Assembly: GCA_963638365.1 (NCBI GenBank) | Contig: CAVHRK010000027.1 | Coordinates: 1-28,462, forward strand | Source of the DNA: Suilimivivens sp963638365 | Lineage (GTDB): Bacteria; Bacillota; Clostridia; Lachnospirales; Lachnospiraceae | Direction of reading: 5' to 3' | DNA: 28,462 nt | Shown here: positions 6,438 through 15,182 of the stretch, piece by piece | Layout of the letters: every line of letters starts with the position of its first letter | Position numbering within the stretch: the first letter of the stretch is position 1 | Translations under genes and position numbers: made by a program | The notes under the pieces: model-generated | Told to the model about the DNA's origin: nothing | What the model saw: the letters and a program-made list of their open reading frames with translations, nothing else | Databases searched by the model: none

Positions 6438-8462
6438 CTACATTTCAAACCGGTTCACAATTTCCGCCAACTGCCGTGCAATATTCTGATTCTCCTGTGC
6501 CTGGTTCTGGATCGTATCTGCCACTACAGCAAGCTTCTCATTCTTATGTACAATGCCGCCTATTGCTTCCTGATCCTGTTGAGTAATTTCGTGAACATCT
6601 TCTATGTGCTCGCCAATCTGACTGACAGACTGTTCCAGCTGCCCGATTGCGATATTTATTTCATCCAACTGTTTCTTAATTACTTCCGCAGCCGAACGGT
6701 TATCCGTTGACTGACTTGCAAAATTTTCAAACTGCCGTACAACACTTTGTTCCATATAACCCATCATATCATTAAAGCAATTATTAACACTGTCAATACT
6801 GTCATTTGCTTCCGCACAAATCTGCTGGATATTGGTTGCCGTTAATTTGGACGTATCCGCAAGTGCACCTATTTCACCCGCAACAACAGCAAAACCCTTC
6901 CCGGCCTCTCCAGCTCTTGCTGCTTCAATGGACGCATTAAGGGATAAAAGGTTCGTTTTATTTGCAATACTCAGTATTTCCATTGCCAGCTGATTAATTT
7001 TGGATAACCCGTTCAGACTGGAAATCGCATTTTTCACAGAAGTTCTGGTTGTTATCAGCTCTTCCTTTCCTTTTTCATATGCTTCCTGTGCGCTTAACTG
7101 CATCTCCATCGCATTCGTTTTTACTTTTCTGCTCATATCATCCGACTCACGGATTTCCCTCATAATGCTCTCCACAATAGCATTGATATTCCCTATTTCT
7201 TCATACACATGGGCAATCGCATCATTTGTGCTTTCCAGCGAGGCAGACAGCTGCTGCGTTGTTGCCGTCTGATCCGTCATATCATCTACGAGTTCTACTG
7301 CTGAATTCTGTAAATCATCCGCTTTTCCATGCAAAGTGCCGCAGCACTCCCGAAGGGTCTGGACAATATCTCTCAACGAACGGATCAGAGTACCTGTTGC
7401 CCTTGATATACTTCCCAGCTCATCCTTTCTTGTATAATGCTTTTCTATTTCATCATTTTCCTTTATATCAAATTGCTGTAATGCCAGAATTCCGTTTTCG
7501 ATTGGCTTCATCGGTCGCATCATCCGGTTTATGATAATCACGGAAACCACCCCAAGTATAAGCAGAATAACTGCACATAAAAGCATCAGATTTGTTCGCA
7601 TGGTTATTGCTGAAGCAAACAATTCCTCATAACTGTCTTTAATAATAAACAGCCATCCACGGTCTGCCATATAATAATAGGAGTCAATATAGTCTTTTCC
7701 ATTCTCTTTGTGCTCGACATAACCGCCAACGGAATTGGGGGCATCCTTATATTTTTCACATAACTGCAGCAGATACTCTTCCTCTGTTTCTGTGGCAACC
7801 ATTTCCGGCTGATTATGGAAAATATATTTATGATCCCTTACATTAACCATGCAGTAAGTTGCATGTTCCATTCCGTTCATTCCAAGACTGTCCAGTTTAT
7901 TCACAAGACCTGCAGTATAAATTCCACCTCCAACAAGCCCGGCAGGATTCCCATTTTCATCATAGATTGCCCGATACATGGAAACAATCTGTTCGCCGCT
8001 TGCAGGTGATATAATAATCCCCGTATTATATACCCCATCCGTTGCAAGCAGTATATCCTGTAATGCCTTCAGAGAATCACCTTCTCTTGTAGTAATACCG
8101 ACAACAGCTGCATTCGTATGGGCAAGTACATGGGTATTCCATTCACTTACGTACAGTCCTTCCAGATTGTTTATATCCGCAGAAAAGGACTCCGTATATT
8201 TCTGTGCCGCCTCAACTACTGATTTATTTTCTGGATTTTTCAATACATTCAGAATTTCTCCTGCTTTACTGTATGCTGACAGAATCACCTCTGATTCCTG
8301 CACATAATTATCTACAATCTGACTTCTTTCCTGTACGATTGTCTGCAGGTTATCCGTTGCCGTTGTCCTTACATTTTTGGTAATTCCGTATACCACCATT
8401 ACAGAAAGGCATGTCATAACCGCAATCTGCATAATCAGAATTGCACTTATTATTTTTTGCAA
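6438..8462 (-). CDS. Methyl-accepting chemotaxis protein with extracellular Cache-like sensor (start needs frame correction)
   Basis: This membrane chemoreceptor has a first helix (about residues 4-26), an extracellular sensor of about 255 residues with Cache features (ISPASGEQIVSMYRAIYDEN, MADRGWLFIIKDSYEELFAS), a second helix (about 292-312), HAMP (about 313-365) and a signalling domain. The signalling hairpin contains KTNLLSLNASIEAARAGEAG and KGFAVVAGEIGALADTSK. No C-terminal CheR-tethering pentapeptide is seen. The 674-residue frame opens at a TTG without a good ribosome site. A strong site (GGGAG) and an ATG at 8487 lie upstream, but one base out of frame. Removing one A from the A6 run (8453-8458) would join them as MKKKNRSSFAKIISAILIMQ. 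The gene starts 19 bases after the GH39 stop, so it is in the xylosidase operon. Confidence 0.88.
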   Translation of the reverse strand: MQKIISAILIMQIAVMTCLSVMVVYGITKNVRTTATDNLQTIVQERSQIVDNYVQESEVILSAYSKAGEILNVLKNPENKSVVEAAQKYTESFSADINNLEGLYVSEWNTHVLAHTNAAVVGITTREGDSLKALQDILLATDGVYNTGIIISPASGEQIVSMYRAIYDENGNPAGLVGGGIYTAGLVNKLDSLGMNGMEHATYCMVNVRDHKYIFHNQPEMVATETEEEYLLQLCEKYKDAPNSVGGYVEHKENGKDYIDSYYYMADRGWLFIIKDSYEELFASAITMRTNLMLLCAVILLILGVVSVIIINRMMRPMKPIENGILALQQFDIKENDEIEKHYTRKDELGSISRATGTLIRSLRDIVQTLRECCGTLHGKADDLQNSAVELVDDMTDQTATTQQLSASLESTNDAIAHVYEEIGNINAIVESIMREIRESDDMSRKVKTNAMEMQLSAQEAYEKGKEELITTRTSVKNAISSLNGLSKINQLAMEILSIANKTNLLSLNASIEAARAGEAGKGFAVVAGEIGALADTSKLTATNIQQICAEANDSIDSVNNCFNDMMGYMEQSVVRQFENFASQSTDNRSAAEVIKKQLDEINIAIGQLEQSVSQIGEHIEDVHEITQQDQEAIGGIVHKNEKLAVVADTIQNQAQENQNIARQLAEIVNRFEM

Positions 8463-8506
8463 ATGAACTTCTGTTTTTCTTTTTCATTTTATCCGCTCCC
8501 ATCTTA

Positions 8507-10003
8507 TTAAATTTGTTCATAATAATATCCGCGATCCGATTTCATAATCACGCGTTTAAGTTCAAAATACTCCACTGCATTCTCTTTCAATGTAAAGGAG
8601 CAGGTAATCCATTCTTCAGCAGCTGTAAGATTCTGTGCCGTGACAAGCGGCTGTGCTGCCTCCTTTAACAGTTCCTTCTGTTCCTTTGATAAAGAAGCCG
8701 GTTCTCCCATCACATGCCATACCTTCAAAGGATTGCATGTATCTTCATCCACCGTTCTTCGTATCAGACTGTATTGTTCTTTATTCTTAACCGGGAACCG
8801 GACTGTCAGCTCCTTCTTTTCCTTTTCCTGTCCATAAACCGGATTCCACAAAATTCCCCTGTAATCCCCTCTGTCATCAATCATTACCAATGCATTGGGG
8901 GAACGGTAAATGCATCTTCCTGTTAAACGCTTGAAAAACTGGAAGGTGTAAAAAGTCGGTTTGGGAATGCCTCCGTCAGCAACAAGACCAAACCCGCCAT
9001 GAAAGGGTGTAAACGGAACTCCGAATTCTTCAAAAATATCCCCAAATGTCCAATAGGAATAGGAAGAATGATGATCACCGAGCCTGGACAATTGATATGC
9101 AATATATGCCGCATTCAGATTGGTATCATGAAGCGGATTATTCGGAATATAGGAAGTATTAAATTCCGTAAGGTGAATTTCTTTTCCCCGGTACTCTTCA
9201 AACTCATCTACAATATCACGTGTCAATTTCAGATTCTGGAAACCGAGCTCCGGATCACTTAGCTTCTGGTAGCCGTAATGTCCCTTGTTTTCCGGCATTT
9301 CTGTCGTATAGTGATGTCTGGTAATAAAATCAACCGGAATTTGTCTGCTGCTGCAAAACTTCATAAATTCCCGGATCCACCGTTCGTCATCTACACCACA
9401 GATTGCAGGTCCTCCCACCTTGAAACGGGGATCCACTTCCTTCACCGCCTGAAAGGTAATTTCAAACAGATGGAAATACTTCTCCATATCTGCGTTTTCC
9501 CAAAATCCCTCCAGATTCGGTTCATTCCATACTTCAACCGGCCAGCTAACTACCTCCTCTGCTCCGTATCGTTCCATCAAATGCAGTAAGGTTGCCTGCA
9601 CCAGCTCACACCATCTGCCCTCATTCTTTGGAGGGGTAACATTCCCTTTCCAGTAAAATACCGTCTGTGTCCCACTTGCCAGATCTCCCGGCATAAATCC
9701 CAGTTCCAAAAATGGCTTTATATGTAATTCCCGATAGGAATCCATGACCAGATCAAGATATGTGAAATTATATTCTGCCTTTGTCACGCCGTTTTCGTCC
9801 TGATATTCATGATAAATCGCCATATCATCCGCAAACAGCCCGTGTCCTCTGATATGGGTAAATCCAATTCTGTCCTGTACATATTTTAACTGAGCCATGT
9901 ATTCCTTCTGCAATGCCAGTCCCATACGCCCGGTTCCAATGCAGAAATCAACATGATTATAAAATTCTTCCGTATGACTCCTGTCCAGTATGATTTCTTT
10001 CAT
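8507..10003 (-). CDS. Glycoside hydrolase family 39, probable beta-xylosidase
   Basis: This 498-residue cytoplasmic enzyme (no signal peptide) probably removes xylose from the non-reducing end of xylo-oligosaccharides with retention of configuration. The GH39 TIM barrel is recognisable: RGHGLFADDMAIYHEY near the N-terminus, VEVWNEPNLEGFW carrying the acid/base Glu161, DFITRHHY, and IHLTEFNTSY carrying the nucleophile Glu280. YSYWTFGDIFEE and FHGGFGL are also family hallmarks, and a beta-sandwich-like C-terminal part follows. The length is normal for the family. AGGAGAG precedes the ATG. It lies 52 bases after GH43 and is followed by the chemoreceptor gene. Substrate specificity is by family and context; some GH39 members act on other glycosides. 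Confidence 0.92.
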   Translation of the reverse strand: MKEIILDRSHTEEFYNHVDFCIGTGRMGLALQKEYMAQLKYVQDRIGFTHIRGHGLFADDMAIYHEYQDENGVTKAEYNFTYLDLVMDSYRELHIKPFLELGFMPGDLASGTQTVFYWKGNVTPPKNEGRWCELVQATLLHLMERYGAEEVVSWPVEVWNEPNLEGFWENADMEKYFHLFEITFQAVKEVDPRFKVGGPAICGVDDERWIREFMKFCSSRQIPVDFITRHHYTTEMPENKGHYGYQKLSDPELGFQNLKLTRDIVDEFEEYRGKEIHLTEFNTSYIPNNPLHDTNLNAAYIAYQLSRLGDHHSSYSYWTFGDIFEEFGVPFTPFHGGFGLVADGGIPKPTFYTFQFFKRLTGRCIYRSPNALVMIDDRGDYRGILWNPVYGQEKEKKELTVRFPVKNKEQYSLIRRTVDEDTCNPLKVWHVMGEPASLSKEQKELLKEAAQPLVTAQNLTAAEEWITCSFTLKENAVEYFELKRVIMKSDRGYYYEQI

Positions 10004-10055
10004 CCGTTCACTCTCCTGTTTCTATTTCACTTTTATCTTCTTGCGGATCCATTCG

Positions 10056-11456
10056 TCAGTTCTTAAGAAATGCAAAGGATTTCAGGCTTGGACATCCTTC
10101 TCCGTGATAAGTGAGATATAAATCGAATTCCTGTTCCTCTATGCAGCAGGTAGTGGTATATGTTTCCCACACATTCGTATACTCAATGCTCACCCTGCCA
10201 AGCACAGGCCCATCCAGGGAAGTCCGGATTTCAAAATATCCCCTTCCATACCCTCTTGTTGTAATCGCAAGTCCACTGATGTGATTTCCTTTAAAAGACC
10301 GGAATCCTATGGTCGTTCCATCCGCAATTTTGGCAATATAACCATCCTCCTTGTCTCCGTCTCTTCCGTCCTGCATGATCTTCGGATATTTTTCATTCAC
10401 ATAAATGCTGGGGTCCTCTGTAAAAAGATGACACGCGATATAAGCCGGATACTCTCCTTCCGCCAAGAGCGGTCCTCCATTCAGGCCACAGGAAGAAAGT
10501 CTTGCCTGCAAAACAGAGCCATCCTCCATAATCTGAAGTTTCTCTGCACAGCCTTGACGGCTATACCATGTTCCATTCGTATGACGATGGTAAAAAATAT
10601 ACCACTCTTCTCCGATCTGTACCATACTTCCATGATTATTAGCCCCATATGCTGTAGGAAAATCTGCCGGTTTATAAGAGTCAATATGCAGATCACAGTT
10701 GCTGATGAGAACTCCTTTATATTGAAATCCCTTCCGTGGGTTGTCACTCACCGCATAGCAGAGTTCATGCATCACCTCGGAAGAATAAATAAAGTAATAC
10801 AGGTTTCCTCTTTTCCGGATCGATGGTGCTTCAAAAAATGCATGTCCTTCAAAGCCGGTACCTTCCGCATATTCACATCCCGGTACGACAAATACCGCTT
10901 CCTCTTCAATGGTAAGCATATCCGCACCAAGCACCGTTGCCATTGCCCCATGTCTTGATTTGTCTCCACGTCCGCAGAATCCGGTATACAGATAAGTCCT
11001 GTTTCCTTCCGTAAGTACCCCCGGGTCAAACTGTGGTTCATCCCCATTCCGTTCTCCGATCCGTGTTCCATCTTTATAATGAACATAACCATAAAACTCA
11101 TAAGTTCCCGCAGGCTCATTACAAACTGCAACCGATACAACCGGCACCTTGTCCAGTACATAATATAAATAGTATCTCCCATCCGGTCCGACCGTAACAT
11201 CCGGGGCATAAAGACACATTTTTCCCTCTTTATTGAGCGGATCTGCTGTTTTTGGATAAATGACTCCTTCATATCTCCAGTTACCGAGATCATTTACCGG
11301 TGCCGACCAGCATACATAATCACCCATACAAAATACATAACCGTTATAGTAATCATGAGATCCGTAGATATATACTCTTCCATCAAAAACATAAGGTTCT
11401 CCATCGGGAATATATTCCCATGACGGCAGATAAGGGTTAAATGCCTGCTTTTTCAT
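10056..11456 (-). CDS. Glycoside hydrolase family 43 (probable beta-xylosidase or alpha-L-arabinofuranosidase)
   Basis: This 466-residue intracellular enzyme (no signal peptide) has the five-bladed propeller signature of inverting GH43 enzymes. FNPYLPSWEYIPDGEPYVF carries the likely general base Asp18, QFDPGVLTEGNRTYLYTG the likely pKa-setting Asp144, and GHAFFEAPSIRKRG the likely acid Glu209. The C-terminal part (about residues 330-466) looks like an added beta-sandwich/CBM6-like domain (GFRSFKGNHISGLAITTRG). Xylosidase and arabinofuranosidase activity cannot be told apart by eye. It is the first gene of the GH43-GH39-chemoreceptor operon, behind a leader with a candidate promoter and regulator sites. 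GGGGGGAG precedes the ATG. Confidence 0.9.
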   Translation of the reverse strand: MKKQAFNPYLPSWEYIPDGEPYVFDGRVYIYGSHDYYNGYVFCMGDYVCWSAPVNDLGNWRYEGVIYPKTADPLNKEGKMCLYAPDVTVGPDGRYYLYYVLDKVPVVSVAVCNEPAGTYEFYGYVHYKDGTRIGERNGDEPQFDPGVLTEGNRTYLYTGFCGRGDKSRHGAMATVLGADMLTIEEEAVFVVPGCEYAEGTGFEGHAFFEAPSIRKRGNLYYFIYSSEVMHELCYAVSDNPRKGFQYKGVLISNCDLHIDSYKPADFPTAYGANNHGSMVQIGEEWYIFYHRHTNGTWYSRQGCAEKLQIMEDGSVLQARLSSCGLNGGPLLAEGEYPAYIACHLFTEDPSIYVNEKYPKIMQDGRDGDKEDGYIAKIADGTTIGFRSFKGNHISGLAITTRGYGRGYFEIRTSLDGPVLGRVSIEYTNVWETYTTTCCIEEQEFDLYLTYHGEGCPSLKSFAFLKN

Positions 11457-11512
11457 CGCTCTCCCCCCTGTATTATTAAAATTTTATTTTCTAATTAAAC
11501 GCATCCTCAATC

Positions 11513-11541
11513 ATCTTATGTGTTTCCCCAGCTGTCCGCAA
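11513..11541 (-). promoter_or_regulatory. Candidate promoter of the GH43-GH39-chemoreceptor operon
   Basis: The reverse strand has TTGCGG (11541-11536), 17 bases, then TAAGAT (11518-11513). The degenerate direct repeat (11542-11555) abuts the -35 exactly as at the binding-protein promoter. An alternative promoter (TTGAGT 11586-11581, 17 bases, GATAAT 11563-11558) lies further upstream and overlaps the 45-nt repeat; the two cannot be separated without start-site mapping. Confidence 0.5.
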
Positions 11542-11577
11542 CCGGAGGAGTTCTAGTATTATCCCCGAAAAACTCTA
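11542..11577 (-). promoter_or_regulatory. Direct-repeat operator upstream of GH43, matching that at 6314-6349
   Basis: The plus-strand 14-mer CCCGAAAAACTCTA at 11564-11577 is identical to 6314-6327. A partner CCGGAGGAGTTCTA at 11542-11555 matches 9 of 14 positions, starts 22 bases away, and abuts a -35-like hexamer. The spacing and position are the same as at the binding-protein promoter. This points to one regulator, most simply the AraC-type response regulator encoded just upstream. Confidence 0.55.
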
Positions 11578-11580
11578 GAA

Positions 11581-11625
11581 ACTCAAAAATGATTCACTGG
11601 ATCATTTTCTCATATGCATGGCAAC
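11581..11625 (-). repeat. 45-nt intergenic repeat, copy 2
   Basis: This matches 2397-2441 at 44 of 45 positions in the same orientation. The internal inverted repeat (11586-11595 and 11599-11608) has one mismatch here because of the changed base at 11594. As with copy 1, it starts immediately after the T-run of a terminator and precedes the promoter of the next gene. Confidence 0.85.
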
Positions 11626-11674
11626 AAAAAGCCCTGTATGGAATCGTTTTCTCCTTCGTGTTCCATACAAGGCT
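11626..11674 (-). terminator. Rho-independent terminator of the GH8-kinase-regulator operon
   Basis: On the reverse strand a 14-bp stem (11630-11643 with 11661-11674, one G-U wobble, core GTATGGAA) has a 17-base loop and is followed by CTTTTTG. It lies about 45 bases after the stop of the response regulator gene (11719). Confidence 0.85.
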
Positions 11675-11718
11675 CTGCTTCAAATCAATACCGTCCACAA
11701 CTGTGCCATGAGCAGCTT

Positions 11719-13314
11719 TTATTCGGTGACACCAACATTTTTTCGGTATTTACTCGGGGTACATCCCTTCTGCTCAATAAACTTACTGATGAAATAGTCC
11801 GTATCACGGTATCCGACTTCCTCTGCGATCTGGCTGATCTTCTTATCGGTCTTAAGCAGCTCCTGCGCTGCTTCATTAATCCGGTACTCACATAAATAAT
11901 CTTTAAAGGACTGACCATACTTTTTACGAAAAATCTGTCCCAGATAGGAGCTGTTTACAAAGTACTTCTTACTCAGATCACGGAGTGTCAGGTTATCTGC
12001 GAAATGCTCCTTAATTTCTCTCTCGATGTCCTGTAATACTCCTCTGGATACATTCTTGCGGAGCTGGATCAGATATTCTGCATAATCACAGGAAAATCTT
12101 CGCAGATGTGCACGGCTTCCTCTTGTAATTCCGGTATCAAAAACATTTTCACTGATATACTGCATCACCTCTTCCTGATCTACGGTTTCATCCTGCTCAA
12201 CTGCCAAGTGGATCAACTGGAACAGCAGGTAGTTCGTATTCATGGTTACGAGATCCCTCGCCATTCCCAAGTTTTCCATGTCCTGAAACAGCTCATCCAC
12301 ACTGCTATGAATCCCGTTTACATCATTCTGCTCTACCGCTGTGATCAGATGATCCAGGCTTTGTTTACAAAGAATGATTTTACCTTCTCCAACCTGCATT
12401 TCTTCTTCGTAACAGTAAACCATTTTTTCCTGACGGAATCCCTTCGAGGAGCGCAATGCACAGGCTGCCGAATAGGAATGGGATAATTTGTCCGGTTCTT
12501 CTACCCTTTTCCCTGCAAGTAACAGGATCGAGAAATCAAGATGCGCATTCATCTTTTCAGCAAACCAGAGTAAAAATTCATCACTCTCCATCTTACGCTC
12601 TGCCGCCATATAATCTGCATACAGAAATCCTATTTCATAGTCTTCTTCATAATCGAGTAATTCTTTTAAAAAATGGGAACCGTCATCCTCAAGGATTTCC
12701 ATTGCATGCTCATACATCTGATTACGGATTACCTGCAGTTCGCTGTCAGAAAGTTCTTCGATATCTGAAATATTCTGCATACTGATATGAATGTAACGTA
12801 AGCCGCCATCTCCAAGCCGTAAATGCTCTTTCACATATTGGAGTTCCTCTTCGGTCTGCTTCCCCCGTAAAAGCGCAATAATATACTGCTTCAGCTGCAT
12901 TTCCTGCATCCAACGCTCATTTTCTGCATTCTGTTCGGTAACTGCCAGACTGCTTTTCGCCTTACGGATCAGTTCCAGCAAAGCCTCTTTCTGAACTGGT
13001 TTAACAAGGTAATCCATACAGGCATAGCGGATTGCTTTCTGTGCATAGGAAAAATCATTGTACCCACTGAGAATAATAAAAAATGCATCCGAAATCTGTC
13101 TTCCCCTGATCTGCTCAAGCAGCTCCAGTCCGGACATCACCGGCATCTTAATATCCGTAATCACGAGATCCACCTCATGATCCTCCAGATAGACCAATGC
13201 CTCTTTTCCATTTGATGCCATCTTAACAATTTCACAGCCTTCCGCTTCCCAGTCAATCAATACAGACAATCCCTGTAAAATAAACGGTTCATCATCTACA
13301 AGCAACACCCTCAT
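11719..13314 (-). CDS. Response regulator with AraC-type DNA-binding domain (YesN-like)
   Basis: The receiver domain opens MRVLLVDDEPFILQG, with acidic pocket residues at positions 7-9, phosphoacceptor Asp54 in LVITDIKMPVMSG, and the conserved Lys in DYLVKPV. A long middle region (about residues 130-420) of unassigned fold follows. The C-terminal AraC-type double helix-turn-helix (about 430-530) includes LTLRDLSKKYFVNSSYLGQI and ISQIAEEVGYRDTDYFISKF. The frame is open to 13359, but the ATG at 13314 is chosen because it begins the receiver fold exactly. It overlaps the end of the kinase gene by 23 bases, implying translational coupling. It presumably activates the sugar genes through the direct repeats at 6314-6349 and 11542-11577 (inference). 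Confidence 0.93.
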   Translation of the reverse strand: MRVLLVDDEPFILQGLSVLIDWEAEGCEIVKMASNGKEALVYLEDHEVDLVITDIKMPVMSGLELLEQIRGRQISDAFFIILSGYNDFSYAQKAIRYACMDYLVKPVQKEALLELIRKAKSSLAVTEQNAENERWMQEMQLKQYIIALLRGKQTEEELQYVKEHLRLGDGGLRYIHISMQNISDIEELSDSELQVIRNQMYEHAMEILEDDGSHFLKELLDYEEDYEIGFLYADYMAAERKMESDEFLLWFAEKMNAHLDFSILLLAGKRVEEPDKLSHSYSAACALRSSKGFRQEKMVYCYEEEMQVGEGKIILCKQSLDHLITAVEQNDVNGIHSSVDELFQDMENLGMARDLVTMNTNYLLFQLIHLAVEQDETVDQEEVMQYISENVFDTGITRGSRAHLRRFSCDYAEYLIQLRKNVSRGVLQDIEREIKEHFADNLTLRDLSKKYFVNSSYLGQIFRKKYGQSFKDYLCEYRINEAAQELLKTDKKISQIAEEVGYRDTDYFISKFIEQKGCTPSKYRKNVGVTE

Positions 13315-15106
13315 TTGAATTTCTATTCCCTTCTTTATCATACTTTCGTAAAACAACATCTTCTGAAATACGGATCACCAGAAATGTCCCGATTCCTTTT
13401 TCACTTTCCATTTCAAAGGATACCTGATCCTTCGTTGCCATCTTAAGACGAAGGCAGGCATTCAGTACACCGACATGCTTCTTTTTGCGGATATCATCGA
13501 TCTGCACATAATTCATTCTATGATTCAGCAGTTTAACTTCATCTTCATCCATCCCGTTACCGGTATCTTCTACTTCCATAATCAGACAATTTTCCTGCAT
13601 ATAGGCACGTAAATAAATCCAGCAGGGAACTGATTTTTTTTCAATTCCATGTACGCAGGAATTCTCAACAAAAGTAACCAGTGCCAGCTTGGGAATCTTC
13701 ACCTTACGGCATTCCTCTGCGATCTCAATTTCATAGGACAGCCGGTCACCGAATCGGTACTTCTGCAGTTCCAGATATGCCTTAATGAAGCTCACCTCTT
13801 CTTCAATCGTTGTATCATCCGTATTCCACTCCACATTCTGCCGCTCAAGAATCGCTAGGCGTTCCACCATGGCAGCTGTTTCATTTTCTTTTTTCAGAAC
13901 ACAATGCATACGGATGCTTTCCAATACATTAAACAGAAAATGAGGATTAATCTGACTGTATAGTGCCAGAAGTTCTGCCTGCTGTCTTGCAATATCAATT
14001 CCCTGTTTTTCAAGCCGGTCCTTATATACCGTCTGAATCAGTTCTTTCATACGGATAACCATCCGGTTGTAATTCCACATCAGTGCACTGATTTCATCTG
14101 TGCCTTGAATATTTTCCAGTTCTTCCAGTTCCTCCGTATCCATACGGTCAAATGCCGTACTTAACTCGCCAAGCCGCAGTGCGAAAGAACGGTTAATTAA
14201 TGATACCAGGACAAGTGGCAGCAATACGTTTACCAGAACCAGACACATAATTAACAGAAAATGTTCCCGAATACTCGGAAGGATTTCTCCCGAAGGCTGC
14301 ATAATCAAAATACGAAACGGCTCACCACATATCGAAAAATCACGTTCCAACCGGATATTCTCTTTTCCCGTCAGATATTCATAGTCAATTTTCGTTCTGA
14401 AATTTCCATCATTGGTAAACAGAATCTGGTCTCCAGAACAGATCATCACCGGTGCGTTATAACGCATATCCTGAAAACGCCGCACCAGATTCACATAATC
14501 TATCGTTACCACAACATATTTTTCTTTCTGTAAATCCCTGTAATAATCCATCTTACGAATCAATACAATTTTCCGGTTACTCACCACATTGATGCTGTTT
14601 TCTTTATAATTAAAGATCACCGTCATGTCTCTGTCCTTCTTCTGGTACTCCAGGAACAATGGGTTGTTAGTAACCGAATCCAGGCGATAGAAAAGACCTC
14701 CGTTTACAATATCCTCATTGTCTCCGTAAAATACAACCTGAAAACGATCCGAATTCATATTACCCAAAAAAGGATCCGTGCTGAACCTTCTGCTCTCTTC
14801 AAAAAATTCAAGTGGAGAAGAGAAAGGCTGCTCCAAAAACTGATTTAGGGTACGGTTAATATATACACTGTTTGTAAAATCAATGGCTTCCTCAAACGTA
14901 TAGGCCAGATCAGCCTCCACAGCAGATGCAATACTCTCAAACTCCTTCTGCTGCTGTGTGCGTTCATTATCAAACACAATGTACAGAATCACCGCATCTG
15001 TCAGGACAAGCGGAAACAGCATACAGACCACATAGAGAATAAATAACTTTTTACGGATACTATAATCATCCATCCATCGTTGAAGTCTGTCCAGTAACCT
15101 CTTCAT
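13292..15106 (-). CDS. Sensor histidine kinase, YesM-like (His_kinase family PF06580)
   Basis: This 604-residue membrane sensor has a first helix at about residues 21-44, an extracellular sensing region of about 235 residues, and a second helix at about 282-305. A HAMP-like linker and coiled coil follow. The phosphoacceptor motif SQINPHFLFN has His389. The ATP-binding domain shows ALVTFVENSCVHGIEKK and MEVEDTGNGMDEDEV. This is the YesM/LytS type found with AraC-type response regulators and polysaccharide genes in Firmicutes. The partner regulator gene overlaps its 3' end. The extracellular ligand is unknown; sugars, or the sugar-loaded binding protein, are plausible. AAGGAG precedes the ATG. 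Confidence 0.94.
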   Translation of the reverse strand: MKRLLDRLQRWMDDYSIRKKLFILYVVCMLFPLVLTDAVILYIVFDNERTQQQKEFESIASAVEADLAYTFEEAIDFTNSVYINRTLNQFLEQPFSSPLEFFEESRRFSTDPFLGNMNSDRFQVVFYGDNEDIVNGGLFYRLDSVTNNPLFLEYQKKDRDMTVIFNYKENSINVVSNRKIVLIRKMDYYRDLQKEKYVVVTIDYVNLVRRFQDMRYNAPVMICSGDQILFTNDGNFRTKIDYEYLTGKENIRLERDFSICGEPFRILIMQPSGEILPSIREHFLLIMCLVLVNVLLPLVLVSLINRSFALRLGELSTAFDRMDTEELEELENIQGTDEISALMWNYNRMVIRMKELIQTVYKDRLEKQGIDIARQQAELLALYSQINPHFLFNVLESIRMHCVLKKENETAAMVERLAILERQNVEWNTDDTTIEEEVSFIKAYLELQKYRFGDRLSYEIEIAEECRKVKIPKLALVTFVENSCVHGIEKKSVPCWIYLRAYMQENCLIMEVEDTGNGMDEDEVKLLNHRMNYVQIDDIRKKKHVGVLNACLRLKMATKDQVSFEMESEKGIGTFLVIRISEDVVLRKYDKEGNRNSNEGVACR

Positions 15107-15182
15107 CTGCTTTCTCCTTCCCTGCCTGTTCTTACTATTTTTCTTAATCTTCTTTCTTACTGCCCCAATTGGCCGGATTCTT

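Noticed and set aside
6438..8462. Calling the chemoreceptor a pseudogene
   Set aside because: All domains are intact over 674 codons and the only defect is one base in a short homopolymer at the very start, which may be a sequencing error.
10281..10958. 225-codon open frame on the plus strand
   Set aside because: It lies wholly antisense to the well-supported GH43 gene, has no ribosome site, and its sequence resembles no protein family; it is a by-product of the codon pattern of the real gene.
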